64,000 nucleotides of DNA from positions 558,001 through 622,000 of the forward strand of contig NZ_AUFF01000001.1 in the NCBI RefSeq assembly GCF_000426365.1. The letters are read 5' to 3'. Position numbers and translations under genes: made by a program. A model generated the notes under the pieces. The model did no database searches and was not told where the DNA came from. It saw only the letters and a list, made by a program, of their open reading frames with translations. Numbering within the stretch: position 1 is the stretch's first letter; each line of letters opens with the position of its first letter. Shown one piece after another: positions 41,324 to 49,561 of the stretch. The DNA is from Arenimonas composti TR7-09 = DSM 18010. Lineage in GTDB: Bacteria > Pseudomonadota > Gammaproteobacteria > Xanthomonadales > Xanthomonadaceae.

Positions 41324-43185
41324 CCGCGGACGAAGACGCGACCCCGGCGTTCGACGGCAAGGCCTTCGTCCGCGAACTGACCCTCGCGCCCGGCGTCTAC
41401 CGGATGCTCGCCGCCGACGGCAGCGTGCTCTACGTCGGCAAGGCGGCCTCGCTGCGCAAGCGCGTCGGCAGTTATTTCCTGAAGGAACAGCCCTCGCGGC
41501 GGATCGCCCACATGGTGCGGCAGATCGCCGCGATCGAGATCACCGTCACCCGCACCGCCGGCGAGGCGCTGATCCTCGAGAACCAGCTGATCAAGTCGCT
41601 GCGGCCGCGCTACAACGTGCTGCTGCGCGACGACAAGAGCTATCCCTTCGTGCTGCTGACCGACGAGACCTGGCCGCGGCTGGCCTTCCACCGCGGCCCG
41701 CGCTCGACGCCGGGGCGCTACTTCGGGCCCTACCCGGGTGCCGGCGCGGTGCGCGAGACGATGGACCTGATGTTCAAGCTGTTCCGCCTGCGCAGTTGCG
41801 AGGACAGCGTTTTCCGCAACCGCAGCCGGCCCTGCCTGCAGCACCAGATCGGCCGTTGCAGCGCCCCCTGCGTCGGCCTCGTCGCGACCCGCGAATACGA
41901 CGCGACGGTGCGGCGAGCCGCGCTGTTCCTCGAGGGCCGCGGCGAGGAACTGGTGCGCGACATGCAGGCGGCGATGGACGAGGCCGCGCACCGGCTCGAC
42001 TTCGAGCAGGCGGCGGTGCTGCGCGACCAGATCGCCGGCATCCGCAAGGTGCAGGCGCGGCAGTACGTCGAGGGCGAGCAGGTGGAGATGGACGTGCTGG
42101 CCTGCGTGGTCGAGCAGGGACAGGCCTGCGTGCTGCTGATGGCCTTCCGCGGCGGCTTCAACCAGGGCACCCGCAGCTTCTTCCCGAAGACCAATGGCGA
42201 GGAGGCCGCGGAGGAGGTGCTCGCCGCCTTCGTCGCCCAGTACTACCTCGATCAGCGACCGCCGCGCGAGATCGTGCTCAGCCATCCGGTCGCCGACCGC
42301 GAGCTGCTCGAACAGGTGCTGGGCGAACAGGCCGGGCGCAAGGTCGAGCTCAAACCCTCGGTGCGCGGCGAGCGTGCGCGCTTCCTCGAACTGGCGAAAC
42401 AGAACGCGGCGCTGGCGCTGGCCACCGAGATCGGTTCCAGCGCCAGCCAGAAGGCGCGCCTGCTCTCGCTGCAGGAGCTGCTGGAACTGCCGGCACCGCC
42501 GCAGCGCATCGAGTGCTTCGACATCAGCCACACGATGGGCGAGGCGACCGTGGCCTCCTGCGTGGTGTTCGACGCCGAAGGCCCGGTACGTGGCCAGTAC
42601 CGGCGCTACAACATCGCCGGCATCGAGCCGGGCGACGACTACGCGGCGATGCACCAGGCGCTCGAACGCCGCTTCCGCCGCGGCGTCGCCGAGGGTGTGC
42701 TGCCCGACCTGCTGCTGATCGACGGTGGCGCCGGCCAGCTCGCGCAGGCGAGGGCGGTGCTGGCCGAACTCGGTGTCGAGGGTGTGGCGATGATCGGTGT
42801 CGCCAAGGGTCCCGAACGCAAGGCCGGCGCCGAGGCTCTGGTCTTCCCCGACGGCCGCGAAATCCGCCCCGGCGCGGCATCGCCGGGCCTGCAGCTCGTG
42901 CAACAGGTACGCGACGAGGCGCACCGGTTCGCGATCACCGGTCACCGCGGCAAGCGGCAGAAACTGCGCGAGACCAGCCGCCTCGAGGACATCCCCGGCA
43001 TCGGCCCGCGCCGGCGTGCGGCGCTGCTGAAACATTTCGGCGGCCTCGCCGGGCTGCGCAACGCCGGCCCGGAAGAGATCGCCCGGGTCGAGGGCGTCAA
43101 TGCGGCGCTCGCGCAACGGATCCACGCCGCTTTGCACGGGCTTGCGCCACAATCTCCCCAGCCCCCCCGCACGGAGACGCCGTGA
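41320..43185 (+). CDS. uvrC: UvrABC excision nuclease subunit C
   Basis: A 621-residue nucleotide excision repair nuclease that cuts on both sides of the lesion after UvrAB loading. The GIY-YIG domain (about 20-100) has GVYRMLAADGSVLYVGKA, and a cysteine-containing region follows (CLQHQIGRCSAPCVG). The UVR motif near 205-240 contacts UvrB. The RNase H-like 5' nuclease domain has ECFDISHTMG and LLLIDGGAGQ. Tandem helix-hairpin-helix motifs end the protein (LEDIPGIGPRRRAALLKHFGG). It is coupled by overlap to the NHL protein before it and to pgsA after it. Confidence 0.96.
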   Translation: MTADEDATPAFDGKAFVRELTLAPGVYRMLAADGSVLYVGKAASLRKRVGSYFLKEQPSRRIAHMVRQIAAIEITVTRTAGEALILENQLIKSLRPRYNVLLRDDKSYPFVLLTDETWPRLAFHRGPRSTPGRYFGPYPGAGAVRETMDLMFKLFRLRSCEDSVFRNRSRPCLQHQIGRCSAPCVGLVATREYDATVRRAALFLEGRGEELVRDMQAAMDEAAHRLDFEQAAVLRDQIAGIRKVQARQYVEGEQVEMDVLACVVEQGQACVLLMAFRGGFNQGTRSFFPKTNGEEAAEEVLAAFVAQYYLDQRPPREIVLSHPVADRELLEQVLGEQAGRKVELKPSVRGERARFLELAKQNAALALATEIGSSASQKARLLSLQELLELPAPPQRIECFDISHTMGEATVASCVVFDAEGPVRGQYRRYNIAGIEPGDDYAAMHQALERRFRRGVAEGVLPDLLLIDGGAGQLAQARAVLAELGVEGVAMIGVAKGPERKAGAEALVFPDGREIRPGAASPGLQLVQQVRDEAHRFAITGHRGKRQKLRETSRLEDIPGIGPRRRAALLKHFGGLAGLRNAGPEEIARVEGVNAALAQRIHAALHGLAPQSPQPPRTETP

Positions 43186-43742
43186 CCCTGACGATCCCGA
43201 CCCTGCTGACGCTGTTCCGGATCCTGCTGATTCCGGTACTGGTGGTCGTCTTCTACCTCGAGGGGCGATGGACCAACCTGGCGGCCGCGGCGGTATTCGT
43301 GCTCGCCGCGCTCACCGACTGGCTCGACGGCTGGGTGGCGCGGCGCTACGGCATGTACTCGGCCTTCGGCGCCTTCCTCGACCCGGTGGCCGACAAGCTG
43401 ATGGTGGCCTTCGCGCTGCTGCTGGTCGTCGAGCGCCACGACACGCCGTGGATGGCCCTGCTGAGCGCGATCATCATCGGCCGCGAGATCACGATCTCGG
43501 CGCTGCGCGAATGGATGGCGCAGGTCGGCGCGCACGGCCTGGTCAAGGTCGCCGCGCTCGGCAAGCTGAAGACGATCGTGCAGATGGTCGCGATCAGCTG
43601 CCTGCTGTTCTACGAAGACCTGTTCGGGCTGCCGGTATTCCGCATCGGCGAATGGCTGCTCGCGATCGCGGCGGCGCTGACGCTGTGGTCGGGCTGGGAC
43701 TACCTGCGTGCGGCGTGGCCGGCGATGCGACAGAAGGGCTGA
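43182..43742 (+). CDS. pgsA: CDP-diacylglycerol-glycerol-3-phosphate 3-phosphatidyltransferase
   Basis: A 186-residue inner-membrane enzyme making phosphatidylglycerophosphate, the committed step to acidic phospholipids. The CDP-alcohol phosphotransferase motif is complete: DWLDGWVARRYGMYSAFGAFLDPVADK without interruption, with its four Asp residues (quoted here by key parts DWLDG, AR, FG and LDPVADK). Five to six helices follow the family plan. GTG start overlapping uvrC by four bases, as in many gammaproteobacteria where uvrC and pgsA are adjacent. The tRNA cluster follows. Confidence 0.94.
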   Translation: MTLTIPTLLTLFRILLIPVLVVVFYLEGRWTNLAAAAVFVLAALTDWLDGWVARRYGMYSAFGAFLDPVADKLMVAFALLLVVERHDTPWMALLSAIIIGREITISALREWMAQVGAHGLVKVAALGKLKTIVQMVAISCLLFYEDLFGLPVFRIGEWLLAIAAALTLWSGWDYLRAAWPAMRQKG

Positions 43743-43764
43743 GAAAAAATTAGTGAAAGAAGGC

Positions 43765-43793
43765 TTGACACACTCGGGGGCCTTCCCCAAAAT
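43765..43793 (+). promoter_or_regulatory. Promoter of tRNA-Gly
   Basis: A consensus -35 TTGACA at 43765-43770 and CAAAAT at 43788-43793 are 17 nt apart, in an AT-richer gap after pgsA. The predicted start lies about 7 nt before the tRNA. Confidence 0.75.
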
Positions 43794-43806
43794 ATGCGTC
43801 TCTTCC

Positions 43807-43882
<76 letters not shown>

Positions 43883-43890
43883 TTTTCGCC

Positions 43891-43919
43891 AAAACCCCGT
43901 TCGCGGGGTTTTGTTTTTT
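43891..43919 (+). terminator. Terminator after tRNA-Gly
   Basis: A 9-bp stem AAAACCCCG/CGGGGTTTT closed by a TTCG tetraloop and followed by TTTTGTTTTTT. It lies eight bases after the tRNA CCA end, so tRNA-Gly is largely transcribed alone. Confidence 0.88.
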
Positions 43920-43973
43920 CGGGTCCCGGCAGGCTAAGCTGCGACCCGCGCGGATGCAGAGTCCGCACACCCA

Positions 43974-44047
43974 GGCCGGGTGGCAGAGTGGTTATGCAGC
44001 GGACTGCAAATCCGCGTACGCCGGTTCAATTCCGACCTCGGCCTCCA
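43974..44047 (+). tRNA. tRNA-Cys (anticodon GCA)
   Basis: A 74-nt cloverleaf with acceptor GGCCGGG paired to CTCGGCC, the D-arm TGGCAGAGTGGTTATGCA, an anticodon stem GCGGA/TCCGC with GCA in the loop CTGCAAA, T-loop GTTCAATTC and encoded CCA. The upstream TAAGCT at 43935 may be a -10 element. Confidence 0.96.
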
Positions 44048-44056
44048 TATGAAACG

Positions 44057-44087
44057 ACGCCCCGGGCAGGAATGCCCGGGGCGTTTT
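44057..44087 (+). terminator. Terminator after tRNA-Cys
   Basis: A perfect 12-bp stem ACGCCCCGGGCA/TGCCCGGGGCGT with a GGAA loop, followed by TTT. It lies ten bases after the tRNA-Cys CCA end. Confidence 0.85.
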
Positions 44088-44161
44088 CATTGCGCGTCCG
44101 GCGCGCGCGCAGCTTCGACCACGGCGGCATGGCACACTCTGCGCGTACACCGTCGCGGCCC

Positions 44162-44248
44162 GCCCGGGTGGCGAAACCGGTAGACGCAACGGACTTAAAA
44201 TCCGTCGGCCTCGCGGCCATGCGGGTTCGATCCCCGCCCCGGGCACCA
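44162..44248 (+). tRNA. tRNA-Leu (anticodon TAA)
   Basis: An 87-nt class II tRNA. Acceptor GCCCGGG/CCCGGGC, D-arm TGGCGAAACCGGTAGACGCA, anticodon stem ACGGA/TCCGT with loop CTTAAAA giving TAA, a long variable arm (CGGCCTCGCGGCCATG), T-arm with GGTTCGATCC, and encoded CCA. It reads UUA and UUG. Confidence 0.96.
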
Positions 44249-44283
44249 GACGCGGCCTGCCGTCTCGTTTCGGGGAGAAGCGG

Positions 44284-44592
44284 ATGTTGTCGGGTTTCAT
44301 GGAATTCCTTTACGGGCTCGTGCAGCTCGGCGTCGCGCTGATCGCGCTGGCGACCTGGCAGCGGAGCGCGATCACCGGCTTCCTGTGGATCGCCTTCGGC
44401 CTGGTGCTGGACACGCTGGCGGGGTGGGTGACGCCGCTGCTGTTCCCGCTGGCCAACACCACCGACGGGGGCGTCGACATCGAGCTGCTGATCCTCGTGG
44501 TCCGCTTGCTGCGGCTGGCGACGCTCGCGGTGGTCGCGATCGGCTTCTGGAAGGTCTACGCCGCGCTGAAGCGGCACGAGGGGAAGGCATGA
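44284..44592 (+). CDS. Small membrane protein linked to a glutamate-synthase-like flavoprotein
   Basis: A 102-residue protein with three hydrophobic segments (about 5-25, 30-55 and 68-92) and a short basic C-terminal tail KRHEGKA. I recognise no family. It starts 35 nt after tRNA-Leu, with GGGGAGAAG before the ATG, and its TGA overlaps the ATG of the following flavoprotein, which itself has an N-terminal membrane anchor. A partnership of the two in the membrane is an inference from this coupling. Whether it has its own promoter or is read through from tRNA-Leu is unclear, as no terminator follows that tRNA. Confidence 0.65.
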   Translation: MLSGFMEFLYGLVQLGVALIALATWQRSAITGFLWIAFGLVLDTLAGWVTPLLFPLANTTDGGVDIELLILVVRLLRLATLAVVAIGFWKVYAALKRHEGKA

Positions 44593-46226
44593 GCCTGGTA
44601 CTGCCGTCGCGCTATGCGGCATTCATCACCGTCGTCGCGCTCACCGTGCTCGCCGGCATCGCGACGATCTGGATCTCCGGCATGGTCTGGGTGCTGGCGG
44701 TGTTCGCGGCGCTGACCCTGGTCGGCATCGTCGACCTGATGCAGAAGAAGCACAGCCTGCGGCGCAATTTCCCGCTGCTGGCGCATTTCCGTTACGGCCT
44801 GGAATCGATCGGCCCGGAGATCCGCCAGTACTTCATCGAGCCGGATACGCAGGAGAACCCGTTCTCGCGGGCGCAGCGGGCGATCGTCTACCAGCGCGCG
44901 AAGGACGTGCTCGACAAGCGCCCCTTCGGCACCCAGATCGACGTCTACGGCGACGATTACGAGTGGATCAACCATTCGCTGCGGCCGGCGACGATCGGCT
45001 CGCACGATTTCCGCGTGCGCGTCGGCGAAGGCCGCGCGCAGCCCTACGACGCCAGCGTCTTCAACATCTCGGCGATGAGCTTCGGTTCGCTGTCGGCGAA
45101 CGCGGTGCGCGCACTGAATGCCGGCGCGAAACGCGGCGGTTTCTACCACGACACCGGCGAGGGCTCGATCTCGCGCTACCACCGCGAGCACGGCGGCGAC
45201 CTGGTGTGGGAGCTCGGCTCCGGTTACTTCGGCTGCCGCCGCGACGACGGCGGTTTCGACCCGGACAAGTTCGCCGCGAACGCCGCCGACCCGCAGGTGA
45301 AGATGATCGAGATCAAGCTCAGCCAGGGCGCCAAGCCGGGGCAGGGCGGCATCCTGCCCGCGGCGAAGGTGTCGCCGGAAATCGCCGAGGCGCGCGGCAT
45401 CCTGCCGGGGGTCGAATGCCATTCGCCGGCGGCGCATTCGGCCTTCTCGACGCCGATCGGCCTGCTCGAATTCGTCGAGCAACTGCGCACGCTCTCGGGC
45501 GGCAAGCCGACCGGCTTCAAGCTGGCGATCGGCCACCCCTGGGAGTGGTTCGCGATCGCCAAGGCGATGCGCGAGAGCGGCATCGTGCCCGACTTCATCG
45601 TCGTCGACGGCGGCGAAGGCGGCACCGGCGCAGCGCCTCTCGAGTTCAGCAACCACGTCGGCGCGCCGATGCGCGAGGCGCTGATGCTGGTGCACAACAC
45701 CCTGGTCGGGCTCGACCTGCGCTCGCGGGTGCGGGTGGCCGCGGCCGGCAAGGTGATCACCGCGTTCGACATCGCCCGCACGCTGGCGCTCGGTGCCGAC
45801 TGGTGCAATGCCGCCCGCGGCTACATGTTCGCGCTGGGCTGCATCCAGTCGCAGAGCTGCCATACCGACAAGTGCCCGACCGGCGTCGCCACCCAGGACC
45901 GCAGCCGGCAGGCGGCGCTGGACCCGGAAGACAAGGCGACGCGCGTCTTCAACTACCACCGCAACACATTGCTGGCGCTGAAGGAACTGCTGGCGGCTGC
46001 CGGGCTGGAACATCCGTCGCAGCTCGGCCCCGAGCACATCGTGCGGCGGGTGTCGTCGACCGAGGTCCGCTCGCTGGCGGCGCTGCACAAGTTCATACCG
46101 CCGGGCGCGCTGCTGGGCGGCGTGCCCGAACATCCGGTCTACCGGGTGTTCTGGGACAAGGCACGCGCGGACAGTTTCACCGCGCCGCCGGAGGCGCTGG
46201 CGATGCTCGCGACCAAGATGCGCTGA
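44589..46226 (+). CDS. Membrane-anchored FMN-binding glutamate synthase family protein
   Basis: A 545-residue protein with two N-terminal helices (about 8-50), then a complete glutamate-synthase central FMN barrel (about 120-480). Family blocks include ISAMSFGSLSANAV, KLSQGAKPGQGGILPAAKV, DGGEGGTGAAPLEF and the FMN-phosphate region AAAGKVITAFDIARTLALGADWC. A CX5CX4C cluster (Cys 418, 424, 429) matches the 3Fe-4S ligands of true glutamate synthase. The glutaminase domain and GXGXG C-terminal domain of GltB are absent, so ordinary glutamate synthesis from glutamine is unlikely; relatives may oxidise amino acid or related substrates. Reaction unknown. Confidence 0.82.
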   Translation: MSLVLPSRYAAFITVVALTVLAGIATIWISGMVWVLAVFAALTLVGIVDLMQKKHSLRRNFPLLAHFRYGLESIGPEIRQYFIEPDTQENPFSRAQRAIVYQRAKDVLDKRPFGTQIDVYGDDYEWINHSLRPATIGSHDFRVRVGEGRAQPYDASVFNISAMSFGSLSANAVRALNAGAKRGGFYHDTGEGSISRYHREHGGDLVWELGSGYFGCRRDDGGFDPDKFAANAADPQVKMIEIKLSQGAKPGQGGILPAAKVSPEIAEARGILPGVECHSPAAHSAFSTPIGLLEFVEQLRTLSGGKPTGFKLAIGHPWEWFAIAKAMRESGIVPDFIVVDGGEGGTGAAPLEFSNHVGAPMREALMLVHNTLVGLDLRSRVRVAAAGKVITAFDIARTLALGADWCNAARGYMFALGCIQSQSCHTDKCPTGVATQDRSRQAALDPEDKATRVFNYHRNTLLALKELLAAAGLEHPSQLGPEHIVRRVSSTEVRSLAALHKFIPPGALLGGVPEHPVYRVFWDKARADSFTAPPEALAMLATKMR

Positions 46227-46242
46227 TCCCGCCGCCCTGCGA

Positions 46243-46272
46243 TTGACCGCCCGAAGCCCGCTCGCGTAAACT
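46243..46272 (+). promoter_or_regulatory. Promoter of tRNA-Val
   Basis: TTGACC and TAAACT separated by 18 nt, with a predicted start about 7 nt before the tRNA gene. Confidence 0.7.
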
Positions 46273-46285
46273 GCGCGTCCTCTAC

Positions 46286-46360
46286 GGGCGGTTAGCTCAG
46301 CGGTAGAGCATCGCTTTCACACGGCGAGGGTCACAGGTTCAAGCCCTGTACCGCCCACCA
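46286..46360 (+). tRNA. tRNA-Val (anticodon CAC)
   Basis: A 75-nt cloverleaf with acceptor GGGCGGT/ACCGCCC, D-arm TAGCTCAGCGGTAGAGCA, anticodon stem TCGCT/GGCGA with loop TTCACAC giving CAC, T-loop GGTTCAAGCC and encoded CCA. It reads GUG, a frequent codon in this GC-rich genome. Confidence 0.95.
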
Positions 46361-46366
46361 CCTCCG

Positions 46367-46399
46367 GAAGGCCACCCTCGCGGGTGGCCTTCGCTTTTT
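46367..46399 (+). terminator. Terminator after tRNA-Val
   Basis: An 11-bp stem GAAGGCCACCC/GGGTGGCCTTC with a TCGC loop and a trailing GCTTTTTC. It starts six bases after the CCA end. Confidence 0.88.
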
Positions 46400-46445
46400 C
46401 CGGGTCGGCGCGGCATGCTTTCCCGGCGAACAGGGGAGAGCCGCG

Positions 46446-46826
46446 ATGAAGTGCCCGAAGTGCAGCGCCGACATGGGGAAGGTCCGGTTCGAGGGTGTCG
46501 AGGTCGACCGCTGCAGCGGCTGCCACGGCATCTGGTTCGACATGCTCGAACACGAGGACCTGAAGGCGATCGCCGGCTCCGAAGCGATCGACACCGGCGA
46601 CGTGGCGCAAGGCCGCAGCAATGACGCCACCCGCCGGATCCGCTGCCCGGTCTGCGACCAGCCGATGATCGCCATGGTCGTCGCCGGTCAGCCGCACATC
46701 GCCTACGAGGCCTGCACGGTCTGCTACGGCATCTATTTCGACGCCGGCGAATTCCGCGATTTCCGCGAGGAAACCTTCGCCGAGGCCTGGCGGGCGATCT
46801 TCGGCGGCGGCAAGTCCGCCGGCTGA
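46446..46826 (+). CDS. zf-TFIIB domain zinc-binding protein
   Basis: A 126-residue protein with two zinc-ribbon halves. The first has CPKCSADM and CSGCHGIWFDMLE; the second has CPVCDQPM and CTVCYGIYFDAGEF. The pattern of CPxC plus CxxCxGIWFD is the zf-TFIIB family of small bacterial proteins, with each half binding one zinc through four cysteines. The function is unknown; a nucleic-acid or protein contact role is presumed. GGGGAGAG precedes the ATG. It has no obvious partner and converges on the TPR gene with nine bases between stops. Confidence 0.8.
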   Translation: MKCPKCSADMGKVRFEGVEVDRCSGCHGIWFDMLEHEDLKAIAGSEAIDTGDVAQGRSNDATRRIRCPVCDQPMIAMVVAGQPHIAYEACTVCYGIYFDAGEFRDFREETFAEAWRAIFGGGKSAG

Positions 46827-46835
46827 GGCGCGCCC

Positions 46836-47696
46836 TTACTCGAGCTGCGCCTTCGCGTAGTCGGCGTCGAGTTTCTCCATCGCGTCGCGCGGCTCGAGCC
46901 TGCCTGCTTTCTCGAACGCGGCGGCGGCATCGTCCTCGCGCTTGTCGCCGTGCAGCAGCAACAGCACGTTGGCCTGCTCCACATGCGCGATCGGCGACGC
47001 GGGCGTCAGCTTCAGCGCCTGCGCGATGTGCTTCTCCGCTTCCGCCGTCTTGGCGCCGTAGGTCATGCCGCCGATCAGGCCGCCGACCTTGGCGATGATC
47101 TCGGCGTGGTAGACGGCGAGCGCGGTGTGCGCTTCGGCGTGTTTCGGTGCCAGCTCCAGGGTCCGGTCCAGGGCCTTGCGCACCTTCGTCGCCAGCCCGA
47201 GCTTGAGCGCCTTGGCGATGCTGATGCCCTGGCTGTAGCGGCCGAGCGCGAAGGCCAGGCGATAGTGGCTGTTGGCCTCGCCGGGCAGGGCGGCGACCGC
47301 GGCTTCCGCCAGTTCGCCCGCCTGCTGGTAGCGGGCCAGCTGTTCGTCCGCGTCGTCGACCAAGTACGTGGCGTGGATGCCGATCGCCCGGGTCGCGACC
47401 GAGGCCCCCACGGGGCCCAGCGCAGCGCCGGCCTCGAAGGCCTGCTGGAAGTCGCCGCGGTGGAAGGCGCGCCAGGCGTCCTGCAGCGATTCCGCCAGCG
47501 CGTCCGCATCGATTCCTTTCGGTGCCGCCTTGCCGGCCGCCTTCAGCAGCGCGGCCGCCCGCTTCGCATCCGGGAAGGGTTCGCAGTCCCCGGCGTGCAG
47601 GCCCGGCCAGGCCTTCTTCAGCTTGTCGCCGGCGAACTCGAACGGCTTCTGGTCGTGCGGAAACTTAGCCCAGGCGGACTTCTTCTTCGTGGCCAT
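46836..47696 (-). CDS. Tetratricopeptide-like helical protein
   Basis: A 286-residue soluble, almost all-helical protein. The N-terminus is basic (MATKKKSAWAKFP). Repeats with TPR-like residues span about 75-280, for example AWRAFHRGDFQQAFEAGAAL, the SHYRLAFALGRYSQG helix, KALDRTLELAPKHAEAHTAL, and a final pair at AEKHIAQALKLTPASPIAHVE and the AFEKAGRLEPRDAMEK helix. No enzymatic motif or signal peptide. It is probably a protein-interaction scaffold of unknown partner. A GGGAGAGG site supports the start. It is divergent from the basic protein gene 135 nt away. Confidence 0.75.
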   Translation of the reverse strand: MATKKKSAWAKFPHDQKPFEFAGDKLKKAWPGLHAGDCEPFPDAKRAAALLKAAGKAAPKGIDADALAESLQDAWRAFHRGDFQQAFEAGAALGPVGASVATRAIGIHATYLVDDADEQLARYQQAGELAEAAVAALPGEANSHYRLAFALGRYSQGISIAKALKLGLATKVRKALDRTLELAPKHAEAHTALAVYHAEIIAKVGGLIGGMTYGAKTAEAEKHIAQALKLTPASPIAHVEQANVLLLLHGDKREDDAAAAFEKAGRLEPRDAMEKLDADYAKAQLE

Positions 47697-47831
47697 GCTC
47701 GCCTCTCCCTGTTCGCGGCGAGCATCCCGCAGCCGCCGCGCGACGCGCAAGCACGCCCTAGTGTGAATGCTCTGAGGCGCGCCGACAGACTCGCTGGCGT
47801 CAGGCCAATCGGCCAACCCTGGAGGTGCGTC

Positions 47832-48251
47832 ATGTCCCGCAAGCCCCGCCGTACTCCGTCCCGCAAGCCCGCGCCGGTCGCGGTCCCGCTGAATCCCCGC
47901 ACGCTGCTGCTCGCCGGCCTCGGCGCCGCCGCGCTGGGCCGCAGCAAGGCGAAGGCGACCGTGCAGGCGATCGGCGACAACGCCGCCGACCTGCGTGGCC
48001 GCGCCGACGACATCGCCCGCGAGGCCGGCGTCCGCGTCGCCCGCCTGCAGGCGCAGGCACAGAAGCGGCTGGCGCCGGTACGCGCGCAGGTCGAGGCCTT
48101 CGCCATGCTCGCCGGGAAGGAATTCGAGACCCGCTTCTCGCCGGTGCTGGTCAAGCTCGGCCTCGCCGAGGCGCCGCGCAAGCCGGCGCCGTCCAGGCGC
48201 GCCAAGGCCACCGCTCCGCGCACCGCCGGCGCTCGCAAGCGCCGCGCCTGA
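47832..48251 (+). CDS. Small basic protein of unknown function
   Basis: A 139-residue protein with basic ends ([13 protein letters not shown] and [14 protein letters not shown]) around a helical centre (about 40-110). That centre holds the [12 protein letters not shown] hydrophobic patch and a long amphipathic stretch rich in Ala, Arg and Gln ([23 protein letters not shown]). The composition resembles phasin-like or nucleoid-associated basic proteins, but I cannot assign either. GGAGG is placed well before the ATG. A terminator follows. The calculated net charge is strongly positive by inspection. Confidence 0.6.
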   Translation: MSRKPRRTPSRKPAPVAVPLNPRTLLLAGLGAAALGRSKAKATVQAIGDNAADLRGRADDIAREAGVRVARLQAQAQKRLAPVRAQVEAFAMLAGKEFETRFSPVLVKLGLAEAPRKPAPSRRAKATAPRTAGARKRRA

Positions 48252-48312
48252 GCCCGGAAGGCGCCGCCGGCCGGCGCCCCGGGCGCGCCCGCATCCCGTC
48301 AGGTGGACGCTT

Positions 48313-48342
48313 CGCCCCGGCCCGTCCGGGGCGCTTCTTTTC
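48313..48342 (+). terminator. Terminator of the basic protein gene
   Basis: An 8-bp stem CGCCCCGG/CCGGGGCG with a CCCGT loop, followed by CTTCTTTTC. It abuts the stop of the convergent DUF1244 gene. Confidence 0.72.
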
Positions 48343-48646
48343 AGCCGTGCGCCTTCTGCGCGGCGGCGAAGGCGGCGAGCTGTTCCGGCGTCGCCTCGCG
48401 CTGGTGCTTCGCCTGCCAGTCCGCATAGGGTTCGCCGTAGACCCATTCGCGGGCCAGGGCCCTGTCGATCGGCGTGCCGGCTTCTCCGGCGGCGTCCTGC
48501 AGCCAGTTCGCCAGGCAGTTGCGGCAGAAGCCGGCGAGGATCATCAGGTCGATGTTCTGCACGTCGCTGCGCTGGCGCAGATGCGCGAGCAGGCGGCGGA
48601 ACGCGGCGGCTTCGAGGGCGGTGGTGTCTTGCGGGAGCGGATTCAT
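48341..48646 (-). CDS. DUF1244 family protein
   Basis: A 101-residue protein with the DUF1244 pattern: [20 protein letters not shown] leading into [13 protein letters not shown], which holds two conserved cysteines, and [21 protein letters not shown]. The family has a small helical fold of unknown function known from structural genomics. There is no signal peptide. It is divergent from folD, with 39 nt between the start codons. Confidence 0.8.
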   Translation of the reverse strand: MNPLPQDTTALEAAAFRRLLAHLRQRSDVQNIDLMILAGFCRNCLANWLQDAAGEAGTPIDRALAREWVYGEPYADWQAKHQREATPEQLAAFAAAQKAHG

Positions 48647-48673
48647 GGCTGGCGGGGAAGGGAAGGGTTCGCG

Positions 48674-48679
48674 GATAAT
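48674..48679 (+). promoter_or_regulatory. -10 element of folD, leaderless placement
   Basis: GATAAT ends 6 nt before the folD ATG. No ribosome-binding site lies in between, so a leaderless mRNA is predicted. The -35 is not recognisable. Confidence 0.42.
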
Positions 48680-48685
48680 CGCAGC

Positions 48686-49561
48686 ATGACCGCACGCCTG
48701 CTCGACGGCAAAGGCATCGCCGAATCCCTGCTCGACCACCTCGCGGCACGCGTGCGCGCCCGCGTCGCCGCCGGCCTGTCGGCGCCGGGCCTGGCGGTCG
48801 TGCTGGTCGGCGACGACCCCGCGTCGGCGGTGTATGTGCGGAACAAGCGCCGCGCCGCCGCGAAGGTCGGCATCCGCGCGGTCGACTACGACCTGCCGGC
48901 CGACACCGGCGACGCCGAACTCGCCGCGCTGATCGACCGCCTCAATGCCGATCCGGACATCCACGGCATCCTGCTGCAGCTGCCGCTGCCGGGCGGGCGC
49001 GACGCCAGTTGCCTCATCCACCGCATCGACCCGCGCAAGGACGTCGACGGCTTCCACCCGCAGAACGTCGGCAACCTCGCGCTGCGCCAGTTCGGACTGC
49101 GGCCGTGCACCTCGCGCGGCATCACCACGCTGCTGGGCTGGACCGACCGTCCCGTGCGCGGCGCCAGTGCCACGGTGGTCGGCGTCAGCAACCACGTCGG
49201 CCGGCCGACGATCTTCGAACTGATGATCGCCGGCTGCACCGTGACCGCCTGCCACCGCTTCACGCCGCGGGCCGAACTCGAGCGCCATGTCGGCGAAGCC
49301 GACATCCTCGTCGTCGCGGTCGGCCGTCCCGGCCTCGTACCCGGTGAATGGGTGAAGCCCGGGGCCGTCGTCATCGACGTCGGCATCAACCGGCTCGACG
49401 ACGGCCGCCTGGTCGGTGACGTCGGCTTCGCGGCGGCCGCGCAGCGGGCGTCGTGGATCACCCCGGTTCCCGGCGGTGTCGGTCCGATGACGGTGGCGAC
49501 GCTGATGCAGAACACGATCGAGGCCGCGGAGGCCTTCGATGCGCGCCCCGACGCGCGCTGA
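48686..49561 (+). CDS. folD: Methylenetetrahydrofolate dehydrogenase / methenyl-THF cyclohydrolase
   Basis: A 291-residue bifunctional enzyme of one-carbon metabolism that interconverts 5,10-methylene-THF, methenyl-THF and 10-formyl-THF with NADP. Marks are the Tyr and Lys catalytic pair in [30 protein letters not shown], the Rossmann region with [11 protein letters not shown] (Val-Ser replaces the usual Arg-Ser) and [19 protein letters not shown] near the end. The length is typical. It overlaps the TatT-like gene by 23 nt, so folate metabolism and the TRAP system appear to share a transcript. Confidence 0.94.
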   Translation: MTARLLDGKGIAESLLDHLAARVRARVAAGLSAPGLAVVLVGDDPASAVYVRNKRRAAAKVGIRAVDYDLPADTGDAELAALIDRLNADPDIHGILLQLPLPGGRDASCLIHRIDPRKDVDGFHPQNVGNLALRQFGLRPCTSRGITTLLGWTDRPVRGASATVVGVSNHVGRPTIFELMIAGCTVTACHRFTPRAELERHVGEADILVVAVGRPGLVPGEWVKPGAVVIDVGINRLDDGRLVGDVGFAAAAQRASWITPVPGGVGPMTVATLMQNTIEAAEAFDARPDAR

